Source: Desulfobacteraceae bacterium (lineage in GTDB: Bacteria > Desulfobacterota > Desulfobacteria > Desulfobacterales > Desulfosalsimonadaceae). Taken from it: DNA of 35,735 nt. The notes beneath the pieces were generated by a model, which was given only the letters and a program-made list of their open reading frames with translations, made no database searches and was not told where the DNA came from. Positions 25,343 through 33,925 of the stretch are shown here, in pieces. The translations under genes and the position numbers were made by a program. The stretch is from positions 64,929 to 100,663 of the forward strand of contig JAABTJ010000010.1 of assembly GCA_011389935.1 (NCBI GenBank), written 5' to 3'. Within the stretch, counting starts at the first letter, position 1, and each line of letters starts with the position of its first letter.

Positions 25343-26512
25343 ATGTTACCAAAAAGTAAAATGCGCGTCATCGCTCTGCTCACAGCCATCGCCACGGCCC
25401 TGTGCCTGCTTTTTGCCGCCCCGGTTTCCGCCGAACAGAAAAAGGAGACGATCAAGATCGGCGGCATATTCTCTGTTACCGGACCGGCATCCTTTCTGGG
25501 CGATCCGGAAAAAAAATCCATGATACTCGCCATCGACAGGATCAATGATGCCGGCGGCATTGACGGCCATATGCTCAAAGCAATCATCTATGACAGCGAG
25601 GGGGACCCCACAAGGGCCGTGAGAAATGTGCAGCGTCTCATCACCCGGGACGACGTCACCGCTATTATCGGCCCCAGCCTGACCCCGACATCCCTGGCCG
25701 TCATTCCGGTGATTGAACGGTCCAGCCTCCCGCTGATCAGCTGCGCCGCGGGCAACAAGATCACCGATCCCATAAAACCATGGGTCTTTAAGACCGCCCA
25801 GAGCGATATTCATGCAGTAGCCAGCATTTACGGGCATATGAGGGAAAACGGAATCCAAAATGTCGCCATAATTGCGGTATCCAATGCCTTTGGGGAAAGC
25901 GGCAGGGACCAGTTGATCGAACAGGCCGGGGCTTTCGGCATTGACATCGTGGCCCGGGAAAGCTTCGGCGGTGCGGACAAGGACATGACCGCCCAGCTGA
26001 CCAACATTCGCAGTGCCGAACCGGATGCCATCGTATGCTGGGGGACGAATCCCGGTCCCGCCGTGGTGGCGAAAAATGCCAAGCAGCTTGGCATCGACAT
26101 TCCGCTCTATAACAGCCACGGGGTTGCGTCACCGCGATTTATCGATCTTGCCGGTGATGCCGCCGAAGGGATACTGCTGCCCACCGGCAGGCTCCTGGTC
26201 GCGGGAATCCTGCCGGAGGACGATCCGCAAAAAGCGGTATTGAGCGATTACATGGAGGCATACGAAAACCGCTACCGCGAAACCGCATCCGCTTTCGGCG
26301 GATACGCCTATGACGCCATCAACCTTCTTGCCGAGGCAATCAAGGGGACCGGCGGGGACAAGGCCAAAATCCGGGACAATCTTGAAAAAATTCAGGGACA
26401 CGTGGGCATCAGCGGCGAGTTCAATTTTTCGGAAACAGACCACAACGGACTTGCGCCGGGCGCATTCGTGATGGTGCGCATAAAGGACGGCACCTGGGAA
26501 CTGGTTGAATAA
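25343..26512 (+). CDS. LIV-type ABC transporter substrate-binding protein
   Basis: A 389-residue periplasmic-binding protein of the branched-chain amino acid (LivJ/K) family, which also includes binders of aromatic acids. Residues 1-30 are a signal peptide cleaved after VSA. The mature part opens with KIGGIFSVTGPASFLGDPEKK and has the typical INDAGGIDG, DDVTAIIGPSLTP and NAFGESGRDQL phrases. The start has AGGAG eight bases upstream. With the next four genes it makes a complete LivJHMGF-type importer. Its place between paaK and a second PaaK-like gene suggests an aromatic acid or amino acid ligand, which is inference only. Confidence 0.93.
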   Translation: MLPKSKMRVIALLTAIATALCLLFAAPVSAEQKKETIKIGGIFSVTGPASFLGDPEKKSMILAIDRINDAGGIDGHMLKAIIYDSEGDPTRAVRNVQRLITRDDVTAIIGPSLTPTSLAVIPVIERSSLPLISCAAGNKITDPIKPWVFKTAQSDIHAVASIYGHMRENGIQNVAIIAVSNAFGESGRDQLIEQAGAFGIDIVARESFGGADKDMTAQLTNIRSAEPDAIVCWGTNPGPAVVAKNAKQLGIDIPLYNSHGVASPRFIDLAGDAAEGILLPTGRLLVAGILPEDDPQKAVLSDYMEAYENRYRETASAFGGYAYDAINLLAEAIKGTGGDKAKIRDNLEKIQGHVGISGEFNFSETDHNGLAPGAFVMVRIKDGTWELVE

Positions 26513-26536
26513 CACTTTTCCCAACGGGACAAATCC

Positions 26537-27412
26537 ATGCAGGAATTTCTACAGTATTTTTTCTCGGGCCTTACCAACGGGGCCATTTACGGCATCATCG
26601 CGCTGGGCTTCTCCATGCTCTACCGGTCCACCGACCTGATCAATTTCTCTCATGGGGAATTCGTCATGATCGGCGCCCTCTCCATGGTCACGCTGACCAT
26701 GACGTTGAAAATCCCGGTAATATGGGCTTTTTTCATTGTCGTGTTCGGCGTTGGCCTTCTGGGGATGGTTTTCGAAAGGCTGGCCATTCGCACCGTAAAG
26801 CGCCCCGAGCCCATCGTGCTCATTATCATCACGGTGGGAGCGTCCATCTTTCTGCGGGGGGCGGGCATGCTGGTATGGGGGAAAAACGCGCAAAGCATGC
26901 CCCCCTTCACCCCCCACCCCCCCCTGGATATCGCCGGCGCGCGCCTGCTGGTCCAAAGCATCTGGATACTGGTTATCGCCATACTGATCGCCGCATGTCT
27001 TCACCTGTTCTACAGGCGGACACTCACCGGGAAAGCCATGTACGCATGCGCCATCAACAAGCAGGCGGCCTGGCTGGTTGGCATTCCTTCCAAAATGATG
27101 ATCCTGCTGGCATTCGGCCTTTCCACCGGTATGGGGGCGGTTGCCGGTGCCATCATCGCCCCCGTAACGATGCCCGCCTATGACATGGGGGCCATGCTGG
27201 GCCTGAAGGGATTTTGCGCCGCAATGCTCGGGGGGCTGGGCAGCCTTTGGGGATCGCTTTTGGGCGGTTTTCTCCTGGGCGTCCTGGAAGCCATGGGTGT
27301 GGGATTCGTATCTTCGGGGCTCAAGGATGCCACGGCATTTTTACTGCTCCTGCTCGTCCTGTATTTCCGCCCGCAGGGCATTATCAGTGCAGCTTCCGTG
27401 AAACGGTTTTAA
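26537..27412 (+). CDS. livH: LIV-type ABC transporter permease (LivH-like)
   Basis: A 291-residue inner-membrane permease with about eight helices. The family marks are GLTNGAIYGIIALGFSMLYR near the start, LINFSHGEFVMIGA, and the late GAVAGAIIAPVTMP...KGFCAAMLGGLGSLWGSLLGG, the EAA-like loop that contacts the ATPase. It forms the channel with the LivM-like protein. The gene contains an extreme C-tract (26900-26924) coding for PPFTPHPPL. It ends two bases before livM and starts 24 bases after the binding protein gene. Confidence 0.93.
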   Translation: MQEFLQYFFSGLTNGAIYGIIALGFSMLYRSTDLINFSHGEFVMIGALSMVTLTMTLKIPVIWAFFIVVFGVGLLGMVFERLAIRTVKRPEPIVLIIITVGASIFLRGAGMLVWGKNAQSMPPFTPHPPLDIAGARLLVQSIWILVIAILIAACLHLFYRRTLTGKAMYACAINKQAAWLVGIPSKMMILLAFGLSTGMGAVAGAIIAPVTMPAYDMGAMLGLKGFCAAMLGGLGSLWGSLLGGFLLGVLEAMGVGFVSSGLKDATAFLLLLLVLYFRPQGIISAASVKRF

Positions 27413-27413
27413 C

Positions 27414-28370
27414 ATGATCCGAACAGACAAGCACCTCATCGCCTGTTTTGTTTTTGCGGCCGCGGCCACTGCCACCGGCCTTCTGGTGGAAAACGCCTAT
27501 TACCTGCAGGTGATGATCTTTATCGGGATCAACACCCTCCTGGCGCTGAGCCTCAACATGCTCATGGGGTATGCCGGGCAGATTTCCCTGGGGCACGCCG
27601 CTTTTTACGGCATCGGGGCCTACACTACCGCAATTTTATCGACCACGTACAACATTTCCCCTTGGCTGGCGCTCCCCGCCGCCGTTTTCACGGCCATGGC
27701 CATCGCTTATTTCGTCGGCAGGCCGACGCTCCGCCTGACCGGCTACTACCTGGCCATGGGCACGCTCGGCTTCGGGATCATTGTCAACATCATTTTCCGG
27801 GAATGGCGCAGCGTCACAGGCGGCGCTTCCGGGTTCGTGGGCATTCCCCCCCTTGAAATCGGGAGTTTCGCCTTTGACACGGACCGGCGTTATTTTTTCC
27901 TGGTATGGGGCGTCGTCCTGTTTTTTTTCATCATCTGCCGGCGGATCATCGATTCGCGGGTGGGGCGCGCCCTGCGGGCTATCCACGACGGGGAGCATGC
28001 GGCGGCGGCGGTCGGCGTCGACACCGCGAAAATGAAGCTGAAGATCTTTGTCCTGAGCGCGGCAATGGCTTCCCTGGCAGGATTTCTGTATGCCCACCAG
28101 ATCTTTTTCATCAGTCCGGGGACCTTCAGCTTTCTCGCTTCCATCCGGATCGTGACCATGGTCGTTATCGGCGGGATGGCCAGCATATGGGGTTCCTTGC
28201 TGGGGGCGTCCCTTCTTACCCTGCTGCCGGAATGGCTCCATGCCTTTGCGGATTATGAAATGATGATATACGGACTGGTCCTCATGCTGGTGATGATTTT
28301 CCTGCCGCAGGGACTCACCCGCGGCATTCTCGATATTTATGAAAACAGCCGGAAAAAAAATGACAAGTAA
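27414..28370 (+). CDS. livM: LIV-type ABC transporter permease (LivM-like)
   Basis: A 318-residue membrane permease. Family signatures are NMLMGYAGQISLGHAAFYGIGAY, RLTGYYLAMGTLGFG, GRALRAIHDGEHAAAAVGVD and the coupling region VVIGGMASIWGSLLGA. It pairs with the LivH-like protein to form the membrane channel. The start ATG at 27414 follows the livH stop by one base, so translation is coupled. Its last 11 bases overlap the livG start at 28360. Confidence 0.93.
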   Translation: MIRTDKHLIACFVFAAAATATGLLVENAYYLQVMIFIGINTLLALSLNMLMGYAGQISLGHAAFYGIGAYTTAILSTTYNISPWLALPAAVFTAMAIAYFVGRPTLRLTGYYLAMGTLGFGIIVNIIFREWRSVTGGASGFVGIPPLEIGSFAFDTDRRYFFLVWGVVLFFFIICRRIIDSRVGRALRAIHDGEHAAAAVGVDTAKMKLKIFVLSAAMASLAGFLYAHQIFFISPGTFSFLASIRIVTMVVIGGMASIWGSLLGASLLTLLPEWLHAFADYEMMIYGLVLMLVMIFLPQGLTRGILDIYENSRKKNDK

Positions 28371-29133
28371 CGCCCATCTTCTGGCCATTGATTCGATTTC
28401 CAAGGCGTTCGGCGGCGTCCAGGCGATCGATACGGTCAGCTTCGCGCTTTCCCCCGAATCCATAACCGGGCTTATCGGCCCCAACGGCGCTGGCAAAACC
28501 ACGCTTTTCAACCTGGTAACCGGCATTTTCCCGCCGGATTCCGGCGACATCCGGTTCAGGGGGGAATCCATAAGCGGCAAAGCCGTGCACGAGCTGGTCG
28601 GCATGGGCCTCGGCCGGACATTTCAGAACGTGGAACTGTTTTCCAGCATGAGCGTACTTGAAAACGTTCTGGTCGGGCTTCATACAAGAACCTCATGCGG
28701 CATCATCGGCAGCGTATTCCGAACGCCCCGGCTGGTCAAAGAAGAACGGCGGGCACGGGAAAGGGCGCTCGAACTGCTGGATTTTGTCGGGCTTGCGGAT
28801 CTCGCGCACCAGAGGAGCAGCGACCTCCCCTTCGGCTGGCAGCGCCTCCTGGAACTGGCCAGGGCCCTTGCCTCGAAACCGGATCTCCTTTTGCTCGACG
28901 AACCCGCGGCAGGTCTGAACATGGGAGAAACCGATACGCTGGGGGAGCTGATCGAAAGCATCCGGAAGCATGGAATCACCGTCCTTCTGGTGGAGCATGA
29001 CATGGCCCTGACCATGAAAACCTGCGACCGCATTGTCGTCCTCGACCGGGGCAAAAAAATCGCCGAAGGCCCCCCCCGGACCATTCAGTCCGATGAGGCG
29101 GTCATGGCGGCGTATCTGGGAAAACCAAAATAA
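28360..29133 (+). CDS. livG: LIV-type ABC transporter ATPase (LivG-like)
   Basis: A 257-residue ABC ATPase. Walker A is GPNGAGKTT, the signature region is SDLPFGWQRLLELARAL (a degenerate form as is usual for LivG), Walker B is LLLLDEPAAGL, and the switch His is in VEHDM. LivG proteins have this long insertion after the Q-loop. The ATG at 28360, with GGAA upstream and overlapping livM by 11 bases, gives a typical length; an ATG at 28339 inside livM is less likely. Confidence 0.93.
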   Translation: MTSNAHLLAIDSISKAFGGVQAIDTVSFALSPESITGLIGPNGAGKTTLFNLVTGIFPPDSGDIRFRGESISGKAVHELVGMGLGRTFQNVELFSSMSVLENVLVGLHTRTSCGIIGSVFRTPRLVKEERRARERALELLDFVGLADLAHQRSSDLPFGWQRLLELARALASKPDLLLLDEPAAGLNMGETDTLGELIESIRKHGITVLLVEHDMALTMKTCDRIVVLDRGKKIAEGPPRTIQSDEAVMAAYLGKPK

Positions 29134-29269
29134 ATGAAAGCGCCGGACTATTGGGACACCAACCGGCGCAGCATTGAAATACAGGAATGACTCGGGCATC
29201 AACGACAATCGCGCGGAAAAGCGTGTTTTGCCCTTTACGGACAACCGACAACCTGACAACATATACCCC

Positions 29270-30013
29270 ATGCTTCGCATACGGAACCTCAAATGTTTTT
29301 ACGGCCAGATCATGGCTGTTAAGGGGATCACCCTCTCGGTCAAGGAGGGGGAGATCATCGCCCTGATCGGTGCCAACGGCTCCGGCAAGAGCACGCTCAT
29401 GGCTTCGGTCAGCGGCCTTTTGCCCACCTGGACCGGGGAAATTCTGTTCGAAGGTAAAAACCTGAAAGGCATGGATCCCCCTGCCGTGGTAAAATCCGGC
29501 ATCAGCCTGGTGCCGGAGGGGCGGTTGATATTCCCGCCCATGTCGGTGTACGACAACCTCGTTCTCGGGGCCTACACGAGGCTGAGAAAAAAAGCGCGGG
29601 AGGATGTGCAGCAGGCGATGGAAACCGTGACCGCGCTTTTTCCCATCCTCAAAGAGCGCTTCTCCCAGCCGGCCGGCACCCTTTCCGGCGGGGAGCAGCA
29701 GATGCTTGCCATCGGACGCTCGCTCATGGCGCGTCCCCGGCTTCTTCTTCTGGATGAACCGTCCATGGGGCTCGCGCCGCTGGTTGTGGAGAAAATCATG
29801 GATGTGCTGGAATTATTGCGGAGCCAGGGGCTGACGATTCTGCTCGTGGAGCAGAATGCCCGGGCGGCCCTCACGATTGCCGACAGGGGGTATGTATTTG
29901 AAACCGGTTCCGTCGTTCTGGAAGGATCTGCGGACGAACTGCTTGCCGACACCAACGTAAAACGCGCCTATCTCGGCAAGGACTACGAGGAGTTTGATGA
30001 TGAGAACCGATGA
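29270..30013 (+). CDS. livF: LIV-type ABC transporter ATPase (LivF-like)
   Basis: A 247-residue ABC ATPase and the second nucleotide-binding subunit. Motifs are GANGSGKST (Walker A), LSGGEQQMLAIGRSL (signature), LLLLDEPSMGLAP (Walker B) and VEQNA. The ATG at 29270 is chosen because LivF proteins begin with a short leading strand (MLRIRNLKCFYG). The frame extends upstream to a TTG at 29174 that gives unlike residues. There is no clear ribosome site before 29270. The 136 bases between livG and this start hold an 18-codon frame starting right after the livG stop. It overlaps the next gene by 14 bases. Confidence 0.92.
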   Translation: MLRIRNLKCFYGQIMAVKGITLSVKEGEIIALIGANGSGKSTLMASVSGLLPTWTGEILFEGKNLKGMDPPAVVKSGISLVPEGRLIFPPMSVYDNLVLGAYTRLRKKAREDVQQAMETVTALFPILKERFSQPAGTLSGGEQQMLAIGRSLMARPRLLLLDEPSMGLAPLVVEKIMDVLELLRSQGLTILLVEQNARAALTIADRGYVFETGSVVLEGSADELLADTNVKRAYLGKDYEEFDDENR

Positions 30014-31262
30014 CTTCTTGGAATATACGCCGGAAGAGAAAATCCAGCTTCAGCTCGAGAGGCTGCAAAGCACGCTGAACCGTGCATACCGGCAGGTCAA
30101 TTTCCACCGGCATCGGATGAATGCCGCCGCGGTCGAACCCGGACAGATTGAGTCCCTCGACGATATGTCGCTGCTGCCGTTCCTGGAGCGGTCCGATTTC
30201 AGCGAGCACTACCCGTATGAGCTGTTCGCCATGCCGCTGCGCGACATCGTCCGCATCCACACGGCACCCGGCATATCCAGAAATCCCACCGTAAGCGGGT
30301 ACACCTCCCAGGATCTTGACATGTGGCGGCGAATAACCGCCAGGGCCCTGACCGCCGCTTCGGTGTCGGCCCATGATATTCTGCAGGTTGCCTTCAACCA
30401 GGGGCTGGCCAACTGGGGGCGGGACTACAAGGACAGCGCAGAGGACATCGGCGTCAGCGTCATCCCGAACACCCAGCTTTCCATCGACAAGCAGTTCATG
30501 ATCCTGCGCGATTACAAAACCACGGTCCTGGTCACCACGCCGGCGATGGCCTTCCAGTTGGCGGACTACATGCACCGGATGCAGGTCGGCCCCGCAGCGC
30601 TCAATCTCCACACCATGATTATCGCGGGGGAAACCATCAGCGATGGCTTCCGGAAAGATATAGAAGAGCGGGCTTTCGTGACCTGCTGGCTCCACTACGG
30701 GTTAAGCGAGGTACCGGGGCCGGCCATCGCATTTGAATGCAGTGCGCATGACGGACTGCACATCAGCGAGGACCATTTTCTGGCGGAAATCATCGACCCG
30801 GAAACAAAGGCCATACTGCCGCCGGGGGAAACCGGAGAACTCGTCCTGACCACCCTGACCACGCGGGCATTCCCCCTGATTCGATTCCGTACGGGGGACA
30901 GCGCCCGCATTATGGAGGCGCCCTGCCCCTGCGGAAGCCCCCTTGCCAGGATACAATTATTTCCAGAGCGCACCGACGACATCATGAAGGTCGACGGCGT
31001 GAAAATCCACTCCCGGCAGGTCTGCAATATACTGGAAGACACCCTGCCCGTAACGACTGAACAGATCACCTGCCGGGTAACGGACGACAAAGGGAACAAG
31101 CAGCTGGAAATCCTCATTCCCATGAACGATGAGATTTTTTCCGACGAAATCAAAGAGATTGAAAAACTGCTCAGGAAAACCGAACACCGGTTGCGGGAAG
31201 ACCTCGGGGTAGCGGTATTGATCCGGCTGGTCGAACCGACCAGCCGGCGTTCATTCGAATAA
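30000..31262 (+). CDS. Divergent PaaK-like paralogue with degenerate ATP site
   Basis: A 420-residue protein clearly homologous to the PaaK enzyme at 23489 over its length (shared RLQSTLNRAY, YGLSE, GETGELVLTTLTTRAFPLIRF, CPCG, RTDD). Key differences are visible: the P-loop is APGISRNPT (89-97) instead of [20 protein letters not shown] has become DGVKIHSRQVCN, and the C-terminal GKAARV lysine segment is replaced by EPTSRRSFE. ATP binding and adenylation are therefore doubtful. It may be a regulatory or binding subunit, or a ligase with changed chemistry. AGGAG lies seven bases before the ATG at 30000; 29997 is also possible. The start overlaps livF, so it belongs to the operon. A weak hairpin (31286-31298) with a T-run may end the transcript. 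Confidence 0.88.
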   Translation: MRTDDFLEYTPEEKIQLQLERLQSTLNRAYRQVNFHRHRMNAAAVEPGQIESLDDMSLLPFLERSDFSEHYPYELFAMPLRDIVRIHTAPGISRNPTVSGYTSQDLDMWRRITARALTAASVSAHDILQVAFNQGLANWGRDYKDSAEDIGVSVIPNTQLSIDKQFMILRDYKTTVLVTTPAMAFQLADYMHRMQVGPAALNLHTMIIAGETISDGFRKDIEERAFVTCWLHYGLSEVPGPAIAFECSAHDGLHISEDHFLAEIIDPETKAILPPGETGELVLTTLTTRAFPLIRFRTGDSARIMEAPCPCGSPLARIQLFPERTDDIMKVDGVKIHSRQVCNILEDTLPVTTEQITCRVTDDKGNKQLEILIPMNDEIFSDEIKEIEKLLRKTEHRLREDLGVAVLIRLVEPTSRRSFE

Positions 31263-31309
31263 TCGGCGTTGCACTACAGGGATACGAGAACCCTTCTCAA
31301 CTTTTTCTA

Positions 31310-31789
31310 CTATTCGGACTCATAGGACATAACATAAACTTCCAGCTCATCGGGCAGCTCGGTCGGCGGCTCACCGCTGCCGCCTGTGGAGTAATATGCC
31401 AGGCCCTTGAACTCGAAGTTTGCCCGTTCCCCCTTGCCCAGGAAGCGAATAAGGTCCTTCTGCTCATCGGCTTTGTCCGTTTCCGTGAGATGCCATTCCA
31501 CCTGCCGGTATGCAGTGCCGCATGAGGGGCAGTCGCCGGTAACAACTACGTCTCTTGCATCCGCGGTCCCGATATTGCGTATGGTCCCGGTGACCTTCAC
31601 CGTGAATAGAAACCTGCCGTCCTGGATGATGGAATACTCCAGGTCGGAGAAATCGAATTCCGCCTGCCCCTTTTCTCCCCCGCAGCCTGAAAAGACCAAT
31701 ACAACGCCCATCAGCAATACAAAAGCACTGATTGAAATCGCCCTGGTAATCATCCTTGCATAACCCCCTTTTGTAATGGTTGTCTTCAT
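31310..31789 (-). CDS. Small secreted lipoprotein of unknown function
   Basis: A 159-residue protein. The signal segment ends in Val-Phe-Ser-Gly-Cys, a good lipobox, at about residue 35. The mature part looks like one beta-sandwich domain, with TVKVTGTIRNIGTADARDVVV, as in FxLYD or CARDB-type domains that sit in envelope proteins. It holds a CPSCG motif of two nearby cysteines, which could bind metal or form a disulfide. The ATG at 31789 with GAGG six bases upstream is preferred over a TTG at 31810. It is convergent with the PaaK paralogue. Function unknown. Confidence 0.75.
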   Translation of the reverse strand: MKTTITKGGYARMITRAISISAFVLLMGVVLVFSGCGGEKGQAEFDFSDLEYSIIQDGRFLFTVKVTGTIRNIGTADARDVVVTGDCPSCGTAYRQVEWHLTETDKADEQKDLIRFLGKGERANFEFKGLAYYSTGGSGEPPTELPDELEVYVMSYESE

Positions 31790-31808
31790 TGCGCCCTCTT
31801 TTCTTATC

Positions 31809-31829
31809 AAAAAAGGTTCCTGCTGAACC
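31809..31829 (-). terminator. Hairpin with T-run in the lipoprotein leader (attenuator candidate)
   Basis: On the minus strand GGTTC-AGCAG-GAACC followed by TTTTTT (31814-31809), 20 bases before the lipoprotein ATG. A 5-bp stem is short, so this is weak. It could attenuate the lipoprotein gene. Confidence 0.4.
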
Positions 31830-31930
31830 GTGGCATGAAAAGGTATTTCCGTGGCCGGATATGATCCCTATCGGCATTATTAACAGTAGAATCCCGAATA
31901 ATCAAGTAATAACCATGGAAATATTTTCAT

Positions 31931-31999
31931 GAAGGCACTGCCCGCACCGTGGAATGTGCCTTCCGACAAACGCCCCGAAATACATCGGGCTGCTTTTTT
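31931..31999 (+). terminator. Two tandem hairpins followed by a T-run
   Basis: The first hairpin is GAAGGCAC (31931-31938) with GTGCCTTC (31956-31963), 17-base loop. The second is CCCGA (31974-31978) with TCGGG (31985-31989). Six T residues follow (31994-31999). It may terminate a short transcript or attenuate expression of the exported protein at 32078. No upstream plus-strand gene needs a terminator here. Confidence 0.4.
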
Positions 32000-32077
32000 C
32001 CTTGATTTAATTCGACAATTGACTTAATAGTTGAAAATACATGAGATAGAATACACGCAACATCAAGGAGGTAGGGA

Positions 32078-32641
32078 ATGAGAAAAAGCCTGATTGCCAT
32101 ACTACTAACCGGGTTATTCATTACAGCCGCTCATGGCATATGCTTCGGCCAAAACCTCATCAAAAACGGCGGTTTTGAAGACATCAACCCGGACATGACC
32201 CCTGTGGGCTGGACCATAAGCACATCGAGAAACACCGAGATAGATCTTTCCTTTGATGCGGCGGACAAGATAAGCGGGAATCGCTCCCTTAAAATCAGTG
32301 TGCTGAACCCCGCCGGGCACGCAACCCTTCTTCCTGAGAAAACGGCCATAGGCGCGCCTGTACCCGGAAAAAGATATGAACTGACACTATGGCTCAAGGC
32401 GGAAAACCTTAAAATGAGCCGTTTAATGGTGACGCCTGCCGTACGCCTGGATTTCCGGCCTACCCGCGTAAGACCCATTGCCATCATCGACCTGACCAGA
32501 GACTTTGAATCCGATGCAGGCTGGCAGCAGTTGAGCCTGGAGGTAACCGCCCCGAACGACGCAAAGGAATTCGTGTTTGACATCCTGATCACGCCAGGCA
32601 CCATATGGATTGATGATATATCCCTGACAAGAATCGATTAG
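32078..32641 (+). CDS. Exported protein with a carbohydrate-binding-like beta-sandwich
   Basis: A 187-residue protein. Residues 1-25 are a signal peptide (MRKSLIAILLTGLFITAAHG..., cleavage near CFGQ). The mature part, LIKNGGFEDINPD...GWTI, ...SGNRSLKISV, ...YELTLWLKAENL, ...WQQLSLEVTAPNDA, ...IWIDDISL, follows the pattern of CBM4/9-type and related galactose-binding-like domains. There is no catalytic domain, so it probably binds a glycan or envelope component. GGAGG lies seven bases before the ATG. It is convergent with the phosphatase gene with a 3-base gap. Upstream lies a 266-base interval with several hairpins. Confidence 0.8.
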   Translation: MRKSLIAILLTGLFITAAHGICFGQNLIKNGGFEDINPDMTPVGWTISTSRNTEIDLSFDAADKISGNRSLKISVLNPAGHATLLPEKTAIGAPVPGKRYELTLWLKAENLKMSRLMVTPAVRLDFRPTRVRPIAIIDLTRDFESDAGWQQLSLEVTAPNDAKEFVFDILITPGTIWIDDISLTRID

Positions 32642-32644
32642 GCC

Positions 32645-33664
32645 CTATTCCAGCAGCACATCCGACAGCTGCTGAAGGTGCTGCTCTTCTACTGCTGTTT
32701 TTTTAAGGAAATACTCCCGGGCGGAGCCGTATCTGCTTGATATGTGATCGATGACCGCCTCTATGCAGTCCCTGGGTGCGGTCAGATAGGGAAATACCTG
32801 TTCCGGATCGACGCCGTGATCCCTCATCATCCGGTACAGATCGGGCAGAAGCCTGGCAATGTAAATGTTTGACAACTGGTGGTCATCCACCACCGTTTCC
32901 TCGGGGACGCCCACGGCAAGCAGCAGCAATGCCGCGCAGGTTCCCGTGCGATCCTTCCCCCCGGTGCAATGAAACACCAGCGGCCCCTTCCGGTCATCGA
33001 TCACCTCGAAAACAACCGCCTCCCACGTCCTGGCAAACGACTCGAGATTATTGATATAGCCGTCCACCATGAAATCGGCCGTCAGCCAATCTGTATCCCC
33101 TTTTTTGAACCGCTTTACCGCTTCCGTGAAATCAAATTTCCCATGGGTAACCGGCAGGTGAATGTAGGCCGTGCTGCCGTCGCCGGGCAGGCGGTCCGGG
33201 GCACTGGCGGCTTCCGATTCGGTCCTGAAATCGATAACGCGTCGTATGCCGATGTCCCGGATAAGGGCCAAGTCTCTTTCAGAAAGCCCGGAAAGCCCGT
33301 CTGACCGGTAAACATGCCCCCACCGGACCCGCCGGCCGTCTTTTGCGCCATACCCCCCGATGTCCCGAAAATTGACCGCGTTGTCGAGCTTCACCCGCCG
33401 CTCGGCGGTAATTATCCGGCTGGCCCCCGACACGATCTCAAAATAATGCCGCACGCCGGGATCAAGGTCCTTAATATCGACGCACCCGTTATCCGATATT
33501 GCTGCGGGCGTATTTCGGTCAATGGCCGCCGGCGACGTGCCGTGGTAGATGGCCACGCTGTTTTCCGCAGCCGCCGATTCCCAGCATATGCGCCAAACGC
33601 CGGCGTCGATTTGCTCCACCGCCGCAAAAATGATCCCGTCCGTATTTGTACCTGGTTTCTCCAT
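32645..33664 (-). CDS. Tyrosine/dual-specificity phosphatase-like protein
   Basis: A 339-residue protein with two parts. Residues about 1-95 resemble a fibronectin-III-like strand pattern (VWRICWESA, DLDPGVRHYFEIVSG). The rest is a Y_phosphatase3-type phosphatase with NFRDIGGYGAKDGRRVRWGHVYRSDGL, RVIDFRTESEA and the signature HCTGGKDRTG, the Cys-x5-Arg phosphate loop with both catalytic residues present. These enzymes remove phosphate from phosphotyrosine or from other substrates such as phosphoinositides. No signal peptide is seen. The ATG at 33664 has only a weak ribosome site. Confidence 0.87.
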   Translation of the reverse strand: MEKPGTNTDGIIFAAVEQIDAGVWRICWESAAAENSVAIYHGTSPAAIDRNTPAAISDNGCVDIKDLDPGVRHYFEIVSGASRIITAERRVKLDNAVNFRDIGGYGAKDGRRVRWGHVYRSDGLSGLSERDLALIRDIGIRRVIDFRTESEAASAPDRLPGDGSTAYIHLPVTHGKFDFTEAVKRFKKGDTDWLTADFMVDGYINNLESFARTWEAVVFEVIDDRKGPLVFHCTGGKDRTGTCAALLLLAVGVPEETVVDDHQLSNIYIARLLPDLYRMMRDHGVDPEQVFPYLTAPRDCIEAVIDHISSRYGSAREYFLKKTAVEEQHLQQLSDVLLE

Positions 33665-33779
33665 GGGAGCCTACCATACTAAAACCGCCGCAAAAAACCA
33701 AGCAGGGAAAGGGATTTTCTTTACAAAAAAACAAGGATAGCACGAGGCTTCGATCCGGCTATGGACATCGCGGAAATCC

Positions 33780-33791
33780 ATGATTATCATT
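33780..33791. promoter_or_regulatory. Fur-box-like sequence
   Basis: The minus strand reads AATGATAATCAT, identical to the 12-base core of the classical 19-base Fur box, with about 13 of 19 positions matching overall. It lies between the divergent phosphatase and CFA synthase genes, about 135 bases from the latter. No iron gene is nearby, so it may be chance. Confidence 0.25.
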
Positions 33792-33925
33792 TTTTATGAA
33801 CAACCGAATATTCAAAGAGCACAACATGACGAACGCGTCGACGGCGCTGCTGACTGTCGCCGTGCGCATTTTCCACTTGAATTTTCGCTTTGCAAATCAG
33901 GCAAAAAATCAAATGGGAGGTCGAC

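Noticed and set aside
29134-29190. 18-codon frame between livG and livF
   Set aside because: Begins right after the livG stop but has no ribosome site of its own and is too short to judge.
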